A DNA stretch of 64,000 bases from Symsagittifera roscoffensis (GCF_963678635.1 NC_087071.1:3301624-3365623), one strand, 5' to 3'; counted from the first letter of the stretch, positions 47,901 through 57,822 are shown. The notes: generated by a model not told the origin, from the sequence alone. Translations and numbers: made by a program.

Positions 47901-50900
47901 ATGATTATTTTTGAAGCATTTCCAAAAAAAAACAAAAAAACTTTTACGGTTGATTTTTTGTGATAAGATTAACACAGTTTGGCATTTTCATTCCGCTTGG
48001 AAATCTAGAAATTAAAATCCATTTATAATTTATTTACGTTTTTTGCGCCATTGGCTTTCTTTTTAATTGTAATTGAAGAGCATTAATGCTTTCTTTTAGG
48101 CAATTAAAATTGAATTGAACTAAACAAGAAACCGAAAATTGAGATGCGAATAAAGAGTGAACAACATAGAAGACTTTTTTAGAAAAAAAAACGGAAAAAA
48201 GATCACGATCTTTATAAGTGTCTTCACTAATTAATTGTTAGGTAATCAGCATTGTTTTTTCATCAATAATTATAAAGAGCAAATTTGCTAAAAATAATTA
48301 TTTCCTTTTAAAAACACCAGTAATTGGCAAAAAAAAACATCTGACCGAACACAAAAAACTGATACGATCCGTTTACTCTTTTTTTTTCTGCCGAAGAAAC
48401 TATATTCTGCAAAATTCTCAACTAAACTAAAGTCTAGATCAAATTTACATCATTTACAGCATATTTTTCATTCTAAAGATTGGATAAAACTTGCAGGTAA
48501 AAGCCAAAAAAATTAAAGTTTGAATTTTGACACAGAGGCGAAGCACGAGGTAGCGAGAATACGACAAGAAGCAGTTCCAGGAAAAGGAATAAGAAAAACT
48601 AGAAATAAGCCTCTAATTAGTAAAAAAAAAATCATTATGGCTGAGATTCCAGCCTGCGACCTGGACCTAGAGATTAAGAGTCTCACGCACTGACCACTTA
48701 GCCACGGACGCTTAATAGGTACCAAATACTTGCCGTAAATAAAGCAGAAAACAGATGCTATGAAATTTTCACTGCTACAGATCGTGATTATAGTTAAAGT
48801 GCCCGGAATAAGTGAACACATTTAATTGCGAGTAAGCTTAGAAAAAAGAAGGTTCATAAAAATACACAACGCTGATTGCAATTGTAAACAAGATTTGAAT
48901 GCAAATTTCACTTTTCAGACGCCCATGAGGAGCAAGTTCTGTCTGAAAACCTAGTTTTTGCATATAGTGTTACTTTCTATTACTATTTAAATTGGTCTGC
49001 TCGATAAAGATTGGCAAAAAGTTCGGATGTACAAAGTTAATAGAAAAATAACCTATTTGCGAAACAATTCGTATGCGAAAGCTAGTTTTTAGAAGCCACA
49101 GGCACATATAATAGCCACATATCTAAAGGCCACAGGAAAATTCGTACTTGCACATAACATTAGATCAAAATTGGCATATTGCTCTTTCTAATTTATTCTA
49201 CCTGGTTTAACATCGTGTCACTTCAAAACTGCATAGCTTTACCTAGATTTCTGGCATTTTTGCTTGCAGTGAACTCGTCGTACTTCACACTCGTTTTCAG
49301 TTCTTTCAGCACTCGGTTTAGAAATGGGTTCGCCCCTTCGTCGTTCGAACTGTTCGAGTTGATTTCCAGCCTACTCATGTCACCTTCGTTGATTTCAGGC
49401 CTTAAATTCAACAGTCGAAAAATCGAAGCAATCAACAGGAACAAAAAAACAACAGATTACCCTTATAAAAGAGACTGATTTATAGTTTAAAAAAAGACGA
49501 AATGAAGGGTAAAAGGAGCTTAAACAACAATAAAATTGTAGTAGAAGTAGATTGAGGGAAATCAGCCCTCTAATCAAACTTTGTCCAAAAATGTCTGAAA
49601 ACTAAAATTTTCAGACCAAATTTTCTCAATAACAACGAGACCAGACGTTTGGAACTTTTTTTAAATCTGGAACACCACTAATTTGGTGAATCTAAAATGT
49701 TTTTTTTTTTCAAGGGGTCGGATAAAATGTCTCATTAAGCGGGCATCAAAAATTTAATTGCATTACAAAGAGACCAATTTCCACGAGACATTTTGAACCG
49801 TTCTAGTATAACTTACTCTTATTTCTAATATTGAAAAATATATATTTTCTCGGCTCGTTTTATTTTTGGGATCAACTGTTCAATTTCCCTCCCCAAGTAT
49901 GAGTTAATTCTGAAAAATAATTATGTATAAAATATGCATTTCAAACGAACGCGCAAATAAAGTGGGGAAATTGTTCGGTAAATCCCATTTTTGCTCTTAT
50001 TTAAACTTCGGGTCAAGGAGAGGACCATATCTTCATACCCTTTTTGCTGCAGCTGTTGATTCTTAGCTGCATCGGATTGGCTGTTCAAATCGAATAAGTT
50101 CTTCTGAAGGGCAATCATTGGTGCACTCTCCTGGCCGAAAAGGGAAGACGCATGGTCGTCATTTGAACTTGACAAAGAGCAGAAAGTTACTTTTTGAGTA
50201 GCCTCGGCTGCCTTAAAAAAATAACTAAAAGTTGAATTCTCCTGGTTGTTTTGCAAGTAGAAAAGATAATTTATCTACAAAAAAAAAACAATTAAAAAAA
50301 ACAAAAAAGAGCCAAAGAACATTTCAAATATGTATGAAGGCTTGGAGAAAATCTTCCCTAAAAAATTGACTCGAAAATGGAATGCAACGATTTTATCGCA
50401 GATTTAGAGAATCGTCACTGAAAAAGAGCTGCAGTCACAGGACAGAAGTTGCAACATTTAGTTTTCAAGCGATGAAGTGAACGAAATTTGTTTCACATTT
50501 GTGTCGTTTTCTCAACATTTATGTAAGATTCCGGCTTGAAAGATTCGTAAAAAACTGTTTTTTAAGAAGTTGTTTGGCCATTTAATCAGAGGGCTCCAGA
50601 AGGTTCATGTTAGCCTCAAAAACGCGCCGTGAACAGCAGAAGCAGTTTGAAACTTTGGACTTAAAAGTGTTTGCTGAAAAGCTAGGGATTTGAGCTAAGC
50701 GCTCAAATAGGTTTTTTCGCATAAAAAAATCAAAATTTTGTTAAGCTCTCTGTCAGTAGTTGTTTGGTAAAACGCCAAAGTTTGGGCAAAATGCCCATAT
50801 TTTGAGCCAAAACTTATTTCGTAGATGAGTAGTTTTTTGCGTTTTTCTTGTGTAGATCATGAGTAGTTCATGTTAACAAAATCTATATGAGGGCCTAGCT

Positions 50901-53900
50901 TAGATCCTTCGTTTTTCAACGATTACTTCTAAGTCCACAGTTTCAAACTGGTTACTAACTACGGGACTTTCTGGCGCTAAGAAGCCCTCTTTCACGCTCT
51001 CTTATTAAATTGCCGACCAACGTCTTTGAAACAACTTTTTTACTGTTTTTTATCTGGCCATAGTCTAGAAAATCGTTACATCTAGAAAAAATGTCATCAT
51101 AACGAAAACAGCAAGCACGGACGTGAAAAAAAATCCCCTCCCCCCACTAAATCCGCACTTGCCCAAGATCATTTTCAGGGTGCCTCCAATTACGGCAAAA
51201 AATGTGCGAATCTTATCCTATAAGAAAACTTTCATAAAAAATACTGTGCGGAACATCCTGAAAGATAATTCTTGCTAGCATTTTTTACTTCAAATGAGAA
51301 TTTGAATTTGCCCAATGAATACTTTCTAGCATTATTAAAGTCAAACTCTATGTCTAAAATGCATTCTGGAAAAAGCCTGAATTTAACACTTATACAAACC
51401 TTTCGACATTTGGATATTTTGTTTGGAACATTCGGTTACAGCTCAAATCACAACTAGAAAAGCTTCAAAATGGCACACTATTCTAACTTTCATGATTTTT
51501 CGTTTTGGTAACTGAATTTATGACGAAAAAAACTAAATAATAAATTCCTCCACAAAACATGGTCGGAACACAAAGAATCACAAATACAAGAATAGAAGAT
51601 ATAACAAAGATATTATGAAACATCGAGGAACAACCTTGAACCTTCAAGATTTTTGGGTTTTCAAAGAAAGTGCTAGAAAATTGTGTTGACTTTAATGAAA
51701 TAAGTTTTGTTCTGGCACTCAGGGAATTTTCCAAGTTGTTACGGCCGCTGAAAGTACGGACCAACTTTGACTTCGGATGTGTTTTAGTTTTTCACGCAAA
51801 GTCAGGTAACATAAAAATCATCGAAATGGTTCGAGTGATATATCAGATTAAAACATTTGCCAGTCGTGAGTTTAACGACTTAAAGATTATCCAAATATTT
51901 TTGCAGTGTTGAGTAAAACCGGTTTAAAAATCTGCTTTTAGTCGAACTTCGAGCGAATACAGCGCGACAGCAAGCTTACAATAGAGCAATTAGTAGTTAT
52001 TGAAACCGTGTTAAATTGGTTTTATTCTTGTACAAACATTTGTTGGCATAGAGGCGAAATGGAGCTTCGCATTACTCGCGATATCACAACAAACGCATTG
52101 CAAGCTGGCAGACAGGTAAGAAAAGGATAGCCACTAAGTCCAATGAACATGGAAAAAATTTCGAAAAAAAAACAAAAAAAAAAACTTAAAAACCTTGTCT
52201 GGAATGATGTTCTATTTGCGGAAAACACGCCCAGAAACACATTCGATAGCGTTCAATGAAAACTCAACAACAATTACTTAAAACTGTTGTCATGAAAAAC
52301 TGACTAATATATATTCTCTACGGAGGTTTTTAACGTTTTCTGCCACCCGGCGGAAAGCCTGTAAATTATGGTGCCCTAGAACTACCCAAAACTAGGTTAG
52401 TAATACAACCAAGGCTAGTAGAATTACAAATTGCAGGAAAAATTGAAAACTTAAAAAAGCTATTACAAGGAAAACTGCATACTGCATTTCTAATATTTGG
52501 TAACTAAGCCGATAGAACATATGCAGATTAACAATAACCCGACATCTTTTTAAACGGAATGCTAGCCCTAATCGCAAGCTTTAAAATTTTCCCAGTGCCT
52601 TTTTAAAAAAAAATCATGAAATTTTTTCTGCATACAAGTTGAAAAATTTTTCAAAAGAAACTATTCTACGCTTTCGTTAAAATCCTCTCATCACATCACG
52701 AAAAAAACATGAAACTTAAAAACGAAACTGCTTTTAACTTTTTCAAAAACTTTTCATTGTGGTAACAGCAACAGGTTATCTTTCTTTAGCTTTGAAGTTT
52801 GAGAAGATTTTCTCAAATTTTAGAAAAACAAAAAACTTTTTCTTTCAAAATGTATCATTGTCTTACCTTTTCATTGGCTTTCATCATTACACCTTCTGTA
52901 CTTTCATCGCAGCTCAAGAACATCAATCTTTTTTTCACACCTTTCTCAGCATCTTTACTAGTCTCCCCTTTTTTTCATTTCTCCTAGTGAAAAACTTGAC
53001 TGAATAATACCACAGCTGCGGACCACACCTTTTGTCGGAATCTGAGTTATATGACTCAAGGGGGTTTCAATATGCTACCACGCACGATGCCCTACAACCT
53101 CCCCTCCCCCCACTAAATCCGCCCATGCCCAAGATCGTTTTCAGAATGCCTCATATTGCGGTAAAAAATGTGCGAATCTTATCCTGTAAGAAAGTTTTCA
53201 ATAAAAATACTGTTCGGAACATCCTGAAAGATAAATCTTGCTAGCATTTTTTACTTCAAATGAGAATTTAAATTTGCCCAATGAATACCTTCTAGCATTA
53301 TTAAAGTCAAACTCTATGTCTAAAATGCATTCTGGAAAAGCCTGAATTTAACACTTATACAAACCTTTCGACATTTGGATATTTTGTTTGGAACATTCAG
53401 TTACAGCTCAAATCACAACTAGAAAAGCTTCAATATGGCACACTATTCTAACTTTCATGATTTTTCGTTTTGGTAACTGAATTTATGACGAAAAAAACTA
53501 AATAATAAATTCCTCCACAAAACATGGTCGGAACACAAAGAATCACAAATACAAGGATAGAAGATATAACAAAGATATTATGAAACATCGAGGAACAACC
53601 TTGAACCTTCAAGAATTTTGGGTTTTCAAAGAAAGTGCTAGAAAATTGTGTTGACTTTAATGAAATAAGTTTTGTTCTGGCACTCAGGGAATTTTCCAAG
53701 TTGTTACGGCCGCTGAAAGTACGGACCAACTTTGACTTCGGATGTGTTTTAGTATTTCACGCAAAGTCAGGTAACATAAAAATCAACGAAATGGTTCGAG
53801 TGTTAGATCAGACTAAAACATTTGCCAGTCGTGAGTTTAACGACATTAAAGATCCAAATATTTTTGCAGTTTTGAGTAAAACCGGTTTAAAAATCTGCTT

Positions 53901-56015
53901 TTAGTCGAACTTCGCGCGAATACAGCGCGACAGTAGGCTTACAATAGAGCAATTGGTACTTAATGAAATCGTGCTAAATTGCTTTTATTCCTGTACAAAC
54001 ATTTGTTGGCATACAGGCGAAGTGGAGCTTCGCATTAATCGCGATATCACAACAAACGCATTGCAAGCTGGCAGACAGGTAAGGAAAGGATAGCCACTAA
54101 GTCCAATGAACGCGGAAAAATTTTGGAAAAAAAAACAAAACTAAAAAAACTTTAAAATGTTGTCTGGAATGATGTTCTATTTGCGGAAAACACGCTCAGA
54201 AACACATTCGATAGCGTTTAATGAAAACTCAAAAACAATTATGTAAAACTGTTGTCATGAAAACTAATAAACTCTCTTCGGAGGTTTTTAACGTTTTCTG
54301 CGACCCGGCGGAAAGCCAGTAAATTATGGTGCCCTAGAACTACCCAAAACTAGGTTAGTAAAACAACCAAGGCTAGTAGAATTACAAATTGCAGGAAAAA
54401 TTGAAAACTTAAAAAAGCAATTACAAGGAAAACTGCATACTGCATTTCTAATATTTGGTAACTAAGCCGATAGAACATATGCAGATTAACAATAACCCGA
54501 CATCTTTTTAAACGGAATGCTAGCCCTAATCGCAAGCTTTAAAATTTTCCCAGTGCCTTTTTAAAAAAAAATCATGAAATTTTTCTGCATACAAGTTGAA
54601 AAATTTTTCAAAAGAAACTATTCTACGCTTTCGTTAAAATCCTCTCATCACATCACGAAAAAAAACATGAAACTTAAAAACGAAACTGCTTTTCACTTTT
54701 TCAAAAACTTTTCATTGTGGTAACAGCAACAGATTATCTTTCTTTAGCTTTGAAGTTTAAGAAGATTTTCTCAAATTTTAGAAAAACAAAAAGCTTTTTC
54801 TTTCAAAATGTATCATTGTCTTACCTTTTCATTGGCTTTCATCATTACACCTTCAGTAATTTCATCGCCGCTCGAGAACATCAATCTTTTTTTCACACCT
54901 TTCTGAGCATCTTTACTAGTTTCCTCTATTTTGCTAGTTGAAGTTCCTTGCTCTTTTTGCTCCATTAAACTTAGTTTCTTCTGTGCTAAGTTTTCATTGT
55001 CACTGCTATCAAAAGTTGCACTTTTTTCACTATAAAGACTTGAATTTCTGGCCATTTCGCTTTTCATAGCGTTTGATTCTGAATTCAATTCCAAAGTATC
55101 CATTTTTTGATCAGCCGAGCTTTCTTGTTCGATTTTTTTTGAGGCAACTTCGTCGAGAAAAATATCATCGACTGTGTTTGTACCCACAAATGTCAAAACA
55201 GGCAAAAAACTTGAGAAGTTTTCATGGCCCTCTAACTTTATCGGACGAATATTGCATCTTTTCGGCGCGTTTACAGTGAAAAAATCATGAACGTTTTTCA
55301 GAACTGAAAACAGATTACTCGATGTTTCAGATTCGTTTTCGTTTGAATGATCAAATCGGTTGAGCGAAATTGTCATTGATTCAGGACTTTTCGGTTCGCA
55401 CAAATGATCGAACGGATTATAGGCCTTTTTCTTAATTTCGTCGATTTTTGATTCAAAAGCTTCCATTGGAATGTCTGGCAAAACTGGTATAAAATCCGGA
55501 GGCTTTTTAATTTCTTCCATTTCATGAAGCCATATAAAACATTGTATAGCTGTCAAGCTATTGTTTTTTCGGCTAAACAGCTTTTCGGCACATCTAAATG
55601 CGAACACAAAATCACTAAGAGCTATTGCTAACGGTATCGCTGCATCTAAAGCTAACAGATGATTCGGGTTCAGTTTTAAAACTTCCTCGTAAGAATTCAA
55701 AGCAATTTCAAAAGAGCAATTCTTGAATGCGCTTTTCGCCAGCGAGAACCATAATGTCAAGTCTTTGCTATCAATTGCGACAGCTTTTAAAATGTAGAAA
55801 ATGCTATCTTGGTAATTTTCAGCTGAATGTAGCAATTCGCCCAAAGATCTGTAAGTTGAAAGGCATACAATGTTGAAATCAGCCCGTTTTCTGGTTTCTT
55901 TTTTGGCTTTCTCGAATAGTTCACTCAGGGATAAAAAGAGTTCACGCGCTTCTTCAGTTTTCTTTTCATGAAGTGCAGCTAATGCTTTGTAATGAAGTTT
56001 CAGAATATCGTCCAT
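39346..56015 (-). CDS. CABIN1: Calcineurin-binding protein cabin-1 (HIR3-like subunit of the HIRA complex), five exons
   Basis: Exons on the minus strand are 56015-54825, 50211-50039, 49400-49243, 47282-45774 and 41900-39346. All four GT-AG junctions keep phase (0, 2, 1, 1), giving 5586 bases and 1861 residues plus stop. Human CABIN1 is about 2220. The N-terminus holds TPR-like repeats (about 5-150), as in CABIN1. Diagnostic stretches are ATPWIILAKLIEKEE (human VLPWIILHRIIWQEE), EEELDQCYYCLY (ELETALEQCFYCLY), LHYLADYFKHG, EDKWLCHYMFGKI (EEWLIHYMLGKV) and HAKSLYRL (HYKSLYRL). In other animals CABIN1 scaffolds the HIRA-UBN1-ASF1a H3.3 deposition complex and represses calcineurin and MEF2. The C-terminus is basic and ends MVTSRSNMPKGFRSS plus six residues, with no recognisable MEF2-binding tail. 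Introns run from 0.64 to 4.6 kb. Confidence 0.9.
41945..42500 (+). repeat. Diverged tandem repeat in CABIN1 intron 4
   Basis: Units of roughly 120-170 bp share TTAATCCCAGAT(T/A)TGG, TTTTCCCAAGT, GGGGTGTGCCATCTT / GGGTGTGCTCCCTC and TTTCGATTGAACCC. A further unit follows the retrotransposon relic at about 43775-43900 (TTTATCGATTAAACCCTTAATCAGAG), so the relic interrupts the array. Confidence 0.55.
42500..43440 (+). pseudogene. Non-LTR retrotransposon relic (RT C-terminus and RNase H-like region)
   Basis: Antisense to CABIN1 in intron 4 and clearly more GC-rich than its surroundings. Read on the plus strand, FLGLKLDCQLNFADH followed by RRTAIRREGLVAIARR is the typical block after the LINE reverse-transcriptase palm. 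After a TAG come HKLRADYIANIR, then SSVWMKK and NKRAFVVTVCLR, broken by TAA and TGA. After a GAA-repeat expansion (42834-42918), ELDGIEIWTNSSVQ with GCGASIV in the next frame resembles the start of an RNase H domain, with Asn where the catalytic Asp is expected. It is dead: several stops and at least one frameshift. The long Ser-rich minus-strand frames here are shadows of the GAA repeat. Confidence 0.7.
42834..42918 (+). repeat. GAA trinucleotide repeat
   Basis: Two impure (GAA)n blocks separated by GCGACCACACC; the second block ends in the same GCGACCACACC, so the unit itself seems duplicated. It lies inside the retrotransposon relic. Confidence 0.9.
43559..43764. mobile_element. Palindromic MITE (GATCTACTTAAC family), intronic
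   Basis: The ends GATCTACTTAACAATTACCC and GGGTAATTGTTAAGTAGATC are perfect 20-base inverted repeats. Inside are CCTGATTGGTCGAAAA (complement of the family block CGACCAATCAG), another end-like copy and a 12-G run (43736-43747). The direct repeat AAATTAGGA occurs at 43552-43560 and 43768-43776 and could be a 9-bp target-site duplication, though it overlaps the terminal repeat by two bases on the left. Confidence 0.75.
44150..44400. repeat. GCCGA repeat family copy
   Basis: Matches 25640-25850: AAGCGGTTACAACGCCGAAAA, GACTTATAAAAA, AAATGAGACAATATGAGGTCG, AAGCCGATATA and ATAAGGCCGAA. It sits in CABIN1 intron 4 next to a SINE. Confidence 0.55.
44505..44775 (-). mobile_element. tRNA-derived SINE, family 1, copy b
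   Basis: The tRNA-like unit is at 44627-44704 (minus strand: TGGCTGAGTGATTAGTGCG A box, then a decayed GATTGAATCCTAG B box). The body AAAGCAGCTCTAGAAAGTGCA and the flank AATAAAGCAGC are shared with the other copies. Confidence 0.7.
45230..45590 (-). mobile_element. GCCGA family copy with tRNA-derived SINE, family 2, copy a
   Basis: 45230-45470 carries AAGCCGATAAAA, TAACTAAGCCGACA and ATAAGCCGACATTCTT blocks. It runs into a tRNA-like unit (45501-45586, minus strand: CTTGGTCTGGAGGTTACGAA as A-box arm, CGGTTCGAATCTGAC as B box). The second SINE-2 unit is at 61118-61190. The anticodon region (CCTGGGACTGC) differs from family 1. Confidence 0.6.
45774..47282 (-). CDS. CABIN1: CABIN1 exon 4
   Basis: The acceptor is CTGAAATTTAG|AT (phase 1 in) and the donor GGAAG|GTCAGT (phase 1 out). 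It encodes about residues 507-1010. It contains YFMWCFRVTFLNGLILLL (compare human LEFVVRVYWLKARFLAL) and ATPWIILAKLIEKEELNS. A Ser-rich stretch (TENSSTISQNSESENES) is probably disordered. The ATG at about 47233 in this frame is internal, since the frame is open back to the acceptor. Confidence 0.9.
48525..48840 (-). mobile_element. tRNA-derived SINE, family 1, copy c
   Basis: Inside CABIN1 intron 3. The tRNA-like unit is at 48638-48712 (minus strand: TGGCTAAGTGGTCAGTGCG A box, GGCTGGAATCTCAG decayed B box). The body begins ACACAGAGGCGAAGCACGAGG, linking family 1 to the AGAGGCGAAGC family, and ends with GTAAATAAAGCAGAAAACAG as in the other copies. Confidence 0.7.
49243..49400 (-). CDS. CABIN1: CABIN1 exon 3
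   Basis: The acceptor is GTTGAATTTAAG|G and the donor AATCTAG|GTAAAG (phase 1). It encodes PEINEGDMSRLEINSNSS, then PFLNRVLKELKTSVKYDE. It is poorly conserved linker sequence, supported mainly by splice sites, phase and codon use. Confidence 0.7.
50039..50211 (-). CDS. CABIN1: CABIN1 exon 2
   Basis: The acceptor is TTATTTTTTTAAG|GCA (phase 0, matching exon 1) and the donor AAAAGG|GTATGA (phase 2, matching exon 3). It encodes AAEATQKVTFCSLSSSND, then NLFDLNSQSDAAKNQQLQQ. It is linker sequence with no human match I can see. Confidence 0.65.
50545..51065. repeat. Long imperfect inverted repeat in CABIN1 intron 1
   Basis: The left arm (about 50548-50760) and right arm (about 50850-51060) are inverted copies at roughly 70 per cent. 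CAGTTTGAAACTTTGGACTT on the left pairs with AAGTCCACAGTTTCAAACTG on the right, and ACTGTTTTTTAAGAAGTTGTTT pairs with AAACAACTTTTTTACTGTTT. The loop is about 90 bp. It could be a foldback transposon or a source of hairpin RNA. Confidence 0.6.
51130..52990. repeat. 1.96-kb tandem duplication, copy 1 (contains CABIN1 exon 1 fragment)
   Basis: Near-identical to 53098-54940, with offsets of 1965 to 1958 bp and only scattered differences. The duplicated unit starts with a hAT-MITE remnant (CCCCCACTAAATCCGC), includes a family A copy and AGAGGCGAAATGGAGCTTCGC and GCCGA blocks, and ends inside the duplicated tail of CABIN1 exon 1. The paired open frames (for example 51483 and 53448) are repeat-derived. 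Confidence 0.9.
52867..52990 (-). pseudogene. Duplicated 3' fragment of CABIN1 exon 1
   Basis: On the minus strand it reads GETSKDAEKGVKKRLMF, LSCDESTEGVMM and KANEK, then the intact donor GTAAGA. This matches the end of exon 1 (ETSKDAQKGVKKRLMF, then EGVMMKANEK) with about four amino-acid changes and no frameshift over some 38 codons. An in-frame TGA lies just upstream in the copied piece. A weak acceptor (TTTTTCACTAG) is present but would read the TGA. It is probably a non-functional exon copy. Confidence 0.75.
53098..54940. repeat. 1.96-kb tandem duplication, copy 2 (runs into CABIN1 exon 1)
   Basis: Partner of 51130-52990. Its right end is the real exon 1, so the ancestral unit spans the exon 1 donor and the start of intron 1. 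Copies differ by a few substitutions and small A-run indels, so the event is young compared with other duplications in the window. Confidence 0.9.
54825..56015 (-). CDS. CABIN1: CABIN1 exon 1 (start codon, TPR region)
   Basis: The start is MDDILKLHYKALAALHEKK. In-frame TAA lies just before the ATG, so this is the first coding Met. TPR-like helices are about 54-84 (STYRSLGELLHSAENYQD), 87-118 (LWFSLAKSAFKNCSFEIA, then LKLNPNHLLALD) and 119-149, matching the human KNLAQLAAQREDLETAM and LRCNPDHWPCLDNL repeats. The rest is Ser/Glu-rich. The donor AAAAG|GTAAGA is in phase 0. A strong acceptor (TTTTTTCAG) ends six bases before the ATG. Confidence 0.92.
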
Positions 56016-56031
56016 TTAGCCCTGAAAAAAC
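56013..56031 (-). promoter_or_regulatory. Splice acceptor six bases before the CABIN1 start codon
   Basis: The minus strand reads GTTTTTTCAG, then GGCTAA, then ATG. A pyrimidine-rich CAG this close to the start suggests either an intron in the 5' UTR or a spliced-leader trans-splicing site. No promoter is visible at this point. Confidence 0.5.
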
Positions 56032-56601
56032 TTGATGATCCCATTACCATTGCAAAAACATCAAAAAGAAAAACCGTAGATTCGAACCCTTACCTCAGGA
56101 CCAAGAGCATTGAAATCAAAATAACAGCGAAAAGGTGGATGCTTCAAAACCTGAGCTTTTATCTATCGCTCCCACAATCTCACAACCTGGGAACAAGAAT
56201 TTTCGTTACACGAGTGGGTTTTCCGATCAGTTTAAGGTACCCAAGAAAAAATCAGGAGTCAAATCGGGTTTATCAGAAGTTTCCTCTATTTGGACCATTA
56301 AAATGTGATAGATTTTTTTCAAAAAATTGTGAAAGAAAAATGTTTAAGAGTTCAAGATTTGGAACATTCGTTGTGAATGTTTTCTCCAATCTTAAAGAAG
56401 AATTTGATTCTCATTGTTAATGGTAAGTTTGTCAATAATTTAAAAGCACCAGCAACAGTGAGGGACAACTAACGAACCCATTTTGATTACAAAGCATTTC
56501 CCGTTTTATCGAATGAAGTACGAAAATAGGTATGTTCAAAGAAAGAGAAAAATAAGTGCAAAAACATTTAAAAAAACTTAATAAAATAGAAATGTCTAAA
56601 A

Positions 56602-56901
56602 TTGAATGATCACAAAACAGCATATAGATGGCATTATCTAGACAGGTTAATGACAAAAGGTCCGAGCTCTGCATCAAAATTTAAAATATTCCTTAAAACC
56701 AAATTAACCATGAAAAAAGTTCAAACCTATCACCAAAAATTTCTGAAATTTGCTAGTCGTTGGCATCCCTATTCGTTTTCCGAAACAAACTTGAACTTGC
56801 CCACTTTACTGTTATTGCTTCTACTAACTGTGTACCATCAAATTTCGCGGGTGGGACTAACAGGTTTGAATAAGTTAGGTAATTACTTTCAGCCTCATTA
56901 A
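56602..56901 (+). other. Unexplained open frame with a hydrophobic segment
   Basis: A 99-codon frame beginning at a TTG (first ATG at 56605). It contains RWHYLDRLMTKGPSSASK and a leucine-rich stretch (PTLLLLLLLTVYHQ). AAAAAATAAATATT follows the stop by a few bases. There are no clear splice sites and I recognise no family. It may be a small gene, a terminal exon or chance. Confidence 0.25.
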
Positions 56902-56942
56902 TTAAAAAATAAATATTTGAACTTCAAGCACCCGATAATTTC

Positions 56943-57137
56943 CTATGGGACTTTCTCGATAATTAAAAACTTATCTCTACTTTTATTTGCACCACCAACA
57001 ACAACTAATAGGATGTTGCTGGCAAACATCGGCTGCATCTGACGTACGTTGATTTGTGTCGCCTGATTTTGCGTGAAAAATAATTTTAACCGAGACCAAA
57101 ATTCCTCAATTTCGGGGTCAGCATTTACAACTGTCAT
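56943..57137 (-). CDS. Possible exon, unrecognised
   Basis: The frame from ATG (57135-57137) reads MTVVNADPEIEEFWSRLK, then LFFTQNQATQINVRQMQ and PMFASNILLVVVGGANK. Codon choice (CAG, GCG, CCG, CGT) is much less AT-biased than in nearby chance frames. The possible acceptor TACATGACAG|TT would make the ATG part of an intron. The possible donor AAATAAAA|GTAGAG would end it near 56982. No partner exon was found. It cannot join CABIN1 coding sequence because of the TAA just before that start. Confidence 0.35.
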   Translation of the reverse strand: MTVVNADPEIEEFWSRLKLFFTQNQATQINVRQMQPMFASNILLVVVGGANKSRDKFLIIEKVP

Positions 57138-57639
57138 GTAACAAAATTACAGCAAATACAAGATATCAACAAGAGTAACCTGTTGCTGTGAAATTAGCAC
57201 AGAAAGTTCCCAAAATTCATAAAGTAGACTTAGCACATTTTTTTTTTCATTTTGTGTTTTTGTGAATACTGGTATGAAAAGAACCAAATAGTAAAGGCAT
57301 AAAATTAAAAGTCAATAGCAGAATCAACTATAGATGTCTTTTTAATAAGTGAAAAGCAAAAAAAATGAAACAAAAAACCGGTAGATTGAAATTAAGTTTT
57401 TGATAAGTTTTTTATTGCCAAAAAAGCGCTAGATGAAGCTTCGAAAAACGGATTTTCTGGAGTTATATCAAAATTTCACGGCTCAATTAAGTTTATCCTG
57501 TTTTGAACACTTACTCGCTGACTTTACTCTTCTGAAAATAAAAAATAAAAACTACAAAACAGTTTTCCTCGACAGTGAGAACAATTTTTGCAAAAAACAT
57601 TCATTCGAATCTTGAAATGCTTTATCTTTAATGATATAT

Positions 57640-57760
57640 ATATATAACTCTTCTCTTCTGATGAAGGTGGTTCCTGATTTTGCTTAGGAAAACTAGAAAA
57701 CTAAAACACACCTGAAGACAACTTACCTCCACAATTTCAGTGACCGGAACGAAAAATTAT
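57640..57760 (-). repeat. Repeat family A fragment
   Basis: A reverse-orientation fragment with TAATGATATATATA, GATGAAGGTGGTTCCTGATTT, AAAACTAAAACACACCTGAAG and ACAACTTACCTCC, in family A order. Confidence 0.45.
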
Positions 57761-57822
57761 ATATTTTCCTTTCATCAAATATCTGATTGGGATATACGAT
57801 TGCCCAAATACAAAAACCACTA

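Noticed and set aside
51483-53729. Two nearly identical 93-codon minus-strand frames
   Set aside because: They are identical because the whole 1.96-kb segment is duplicated at the DNA level. The frame is not otherwise conserved and contains repeat family A.
55992-56420. 142-codon plus-strand frame overlapping the CABIN1 start
   Set aside because: It overlaps CABIN1 exon 1 antisense, has no splice context and no recognisable domain. The composition fits chance plus a tRNA-like B-box fragment near 56080.
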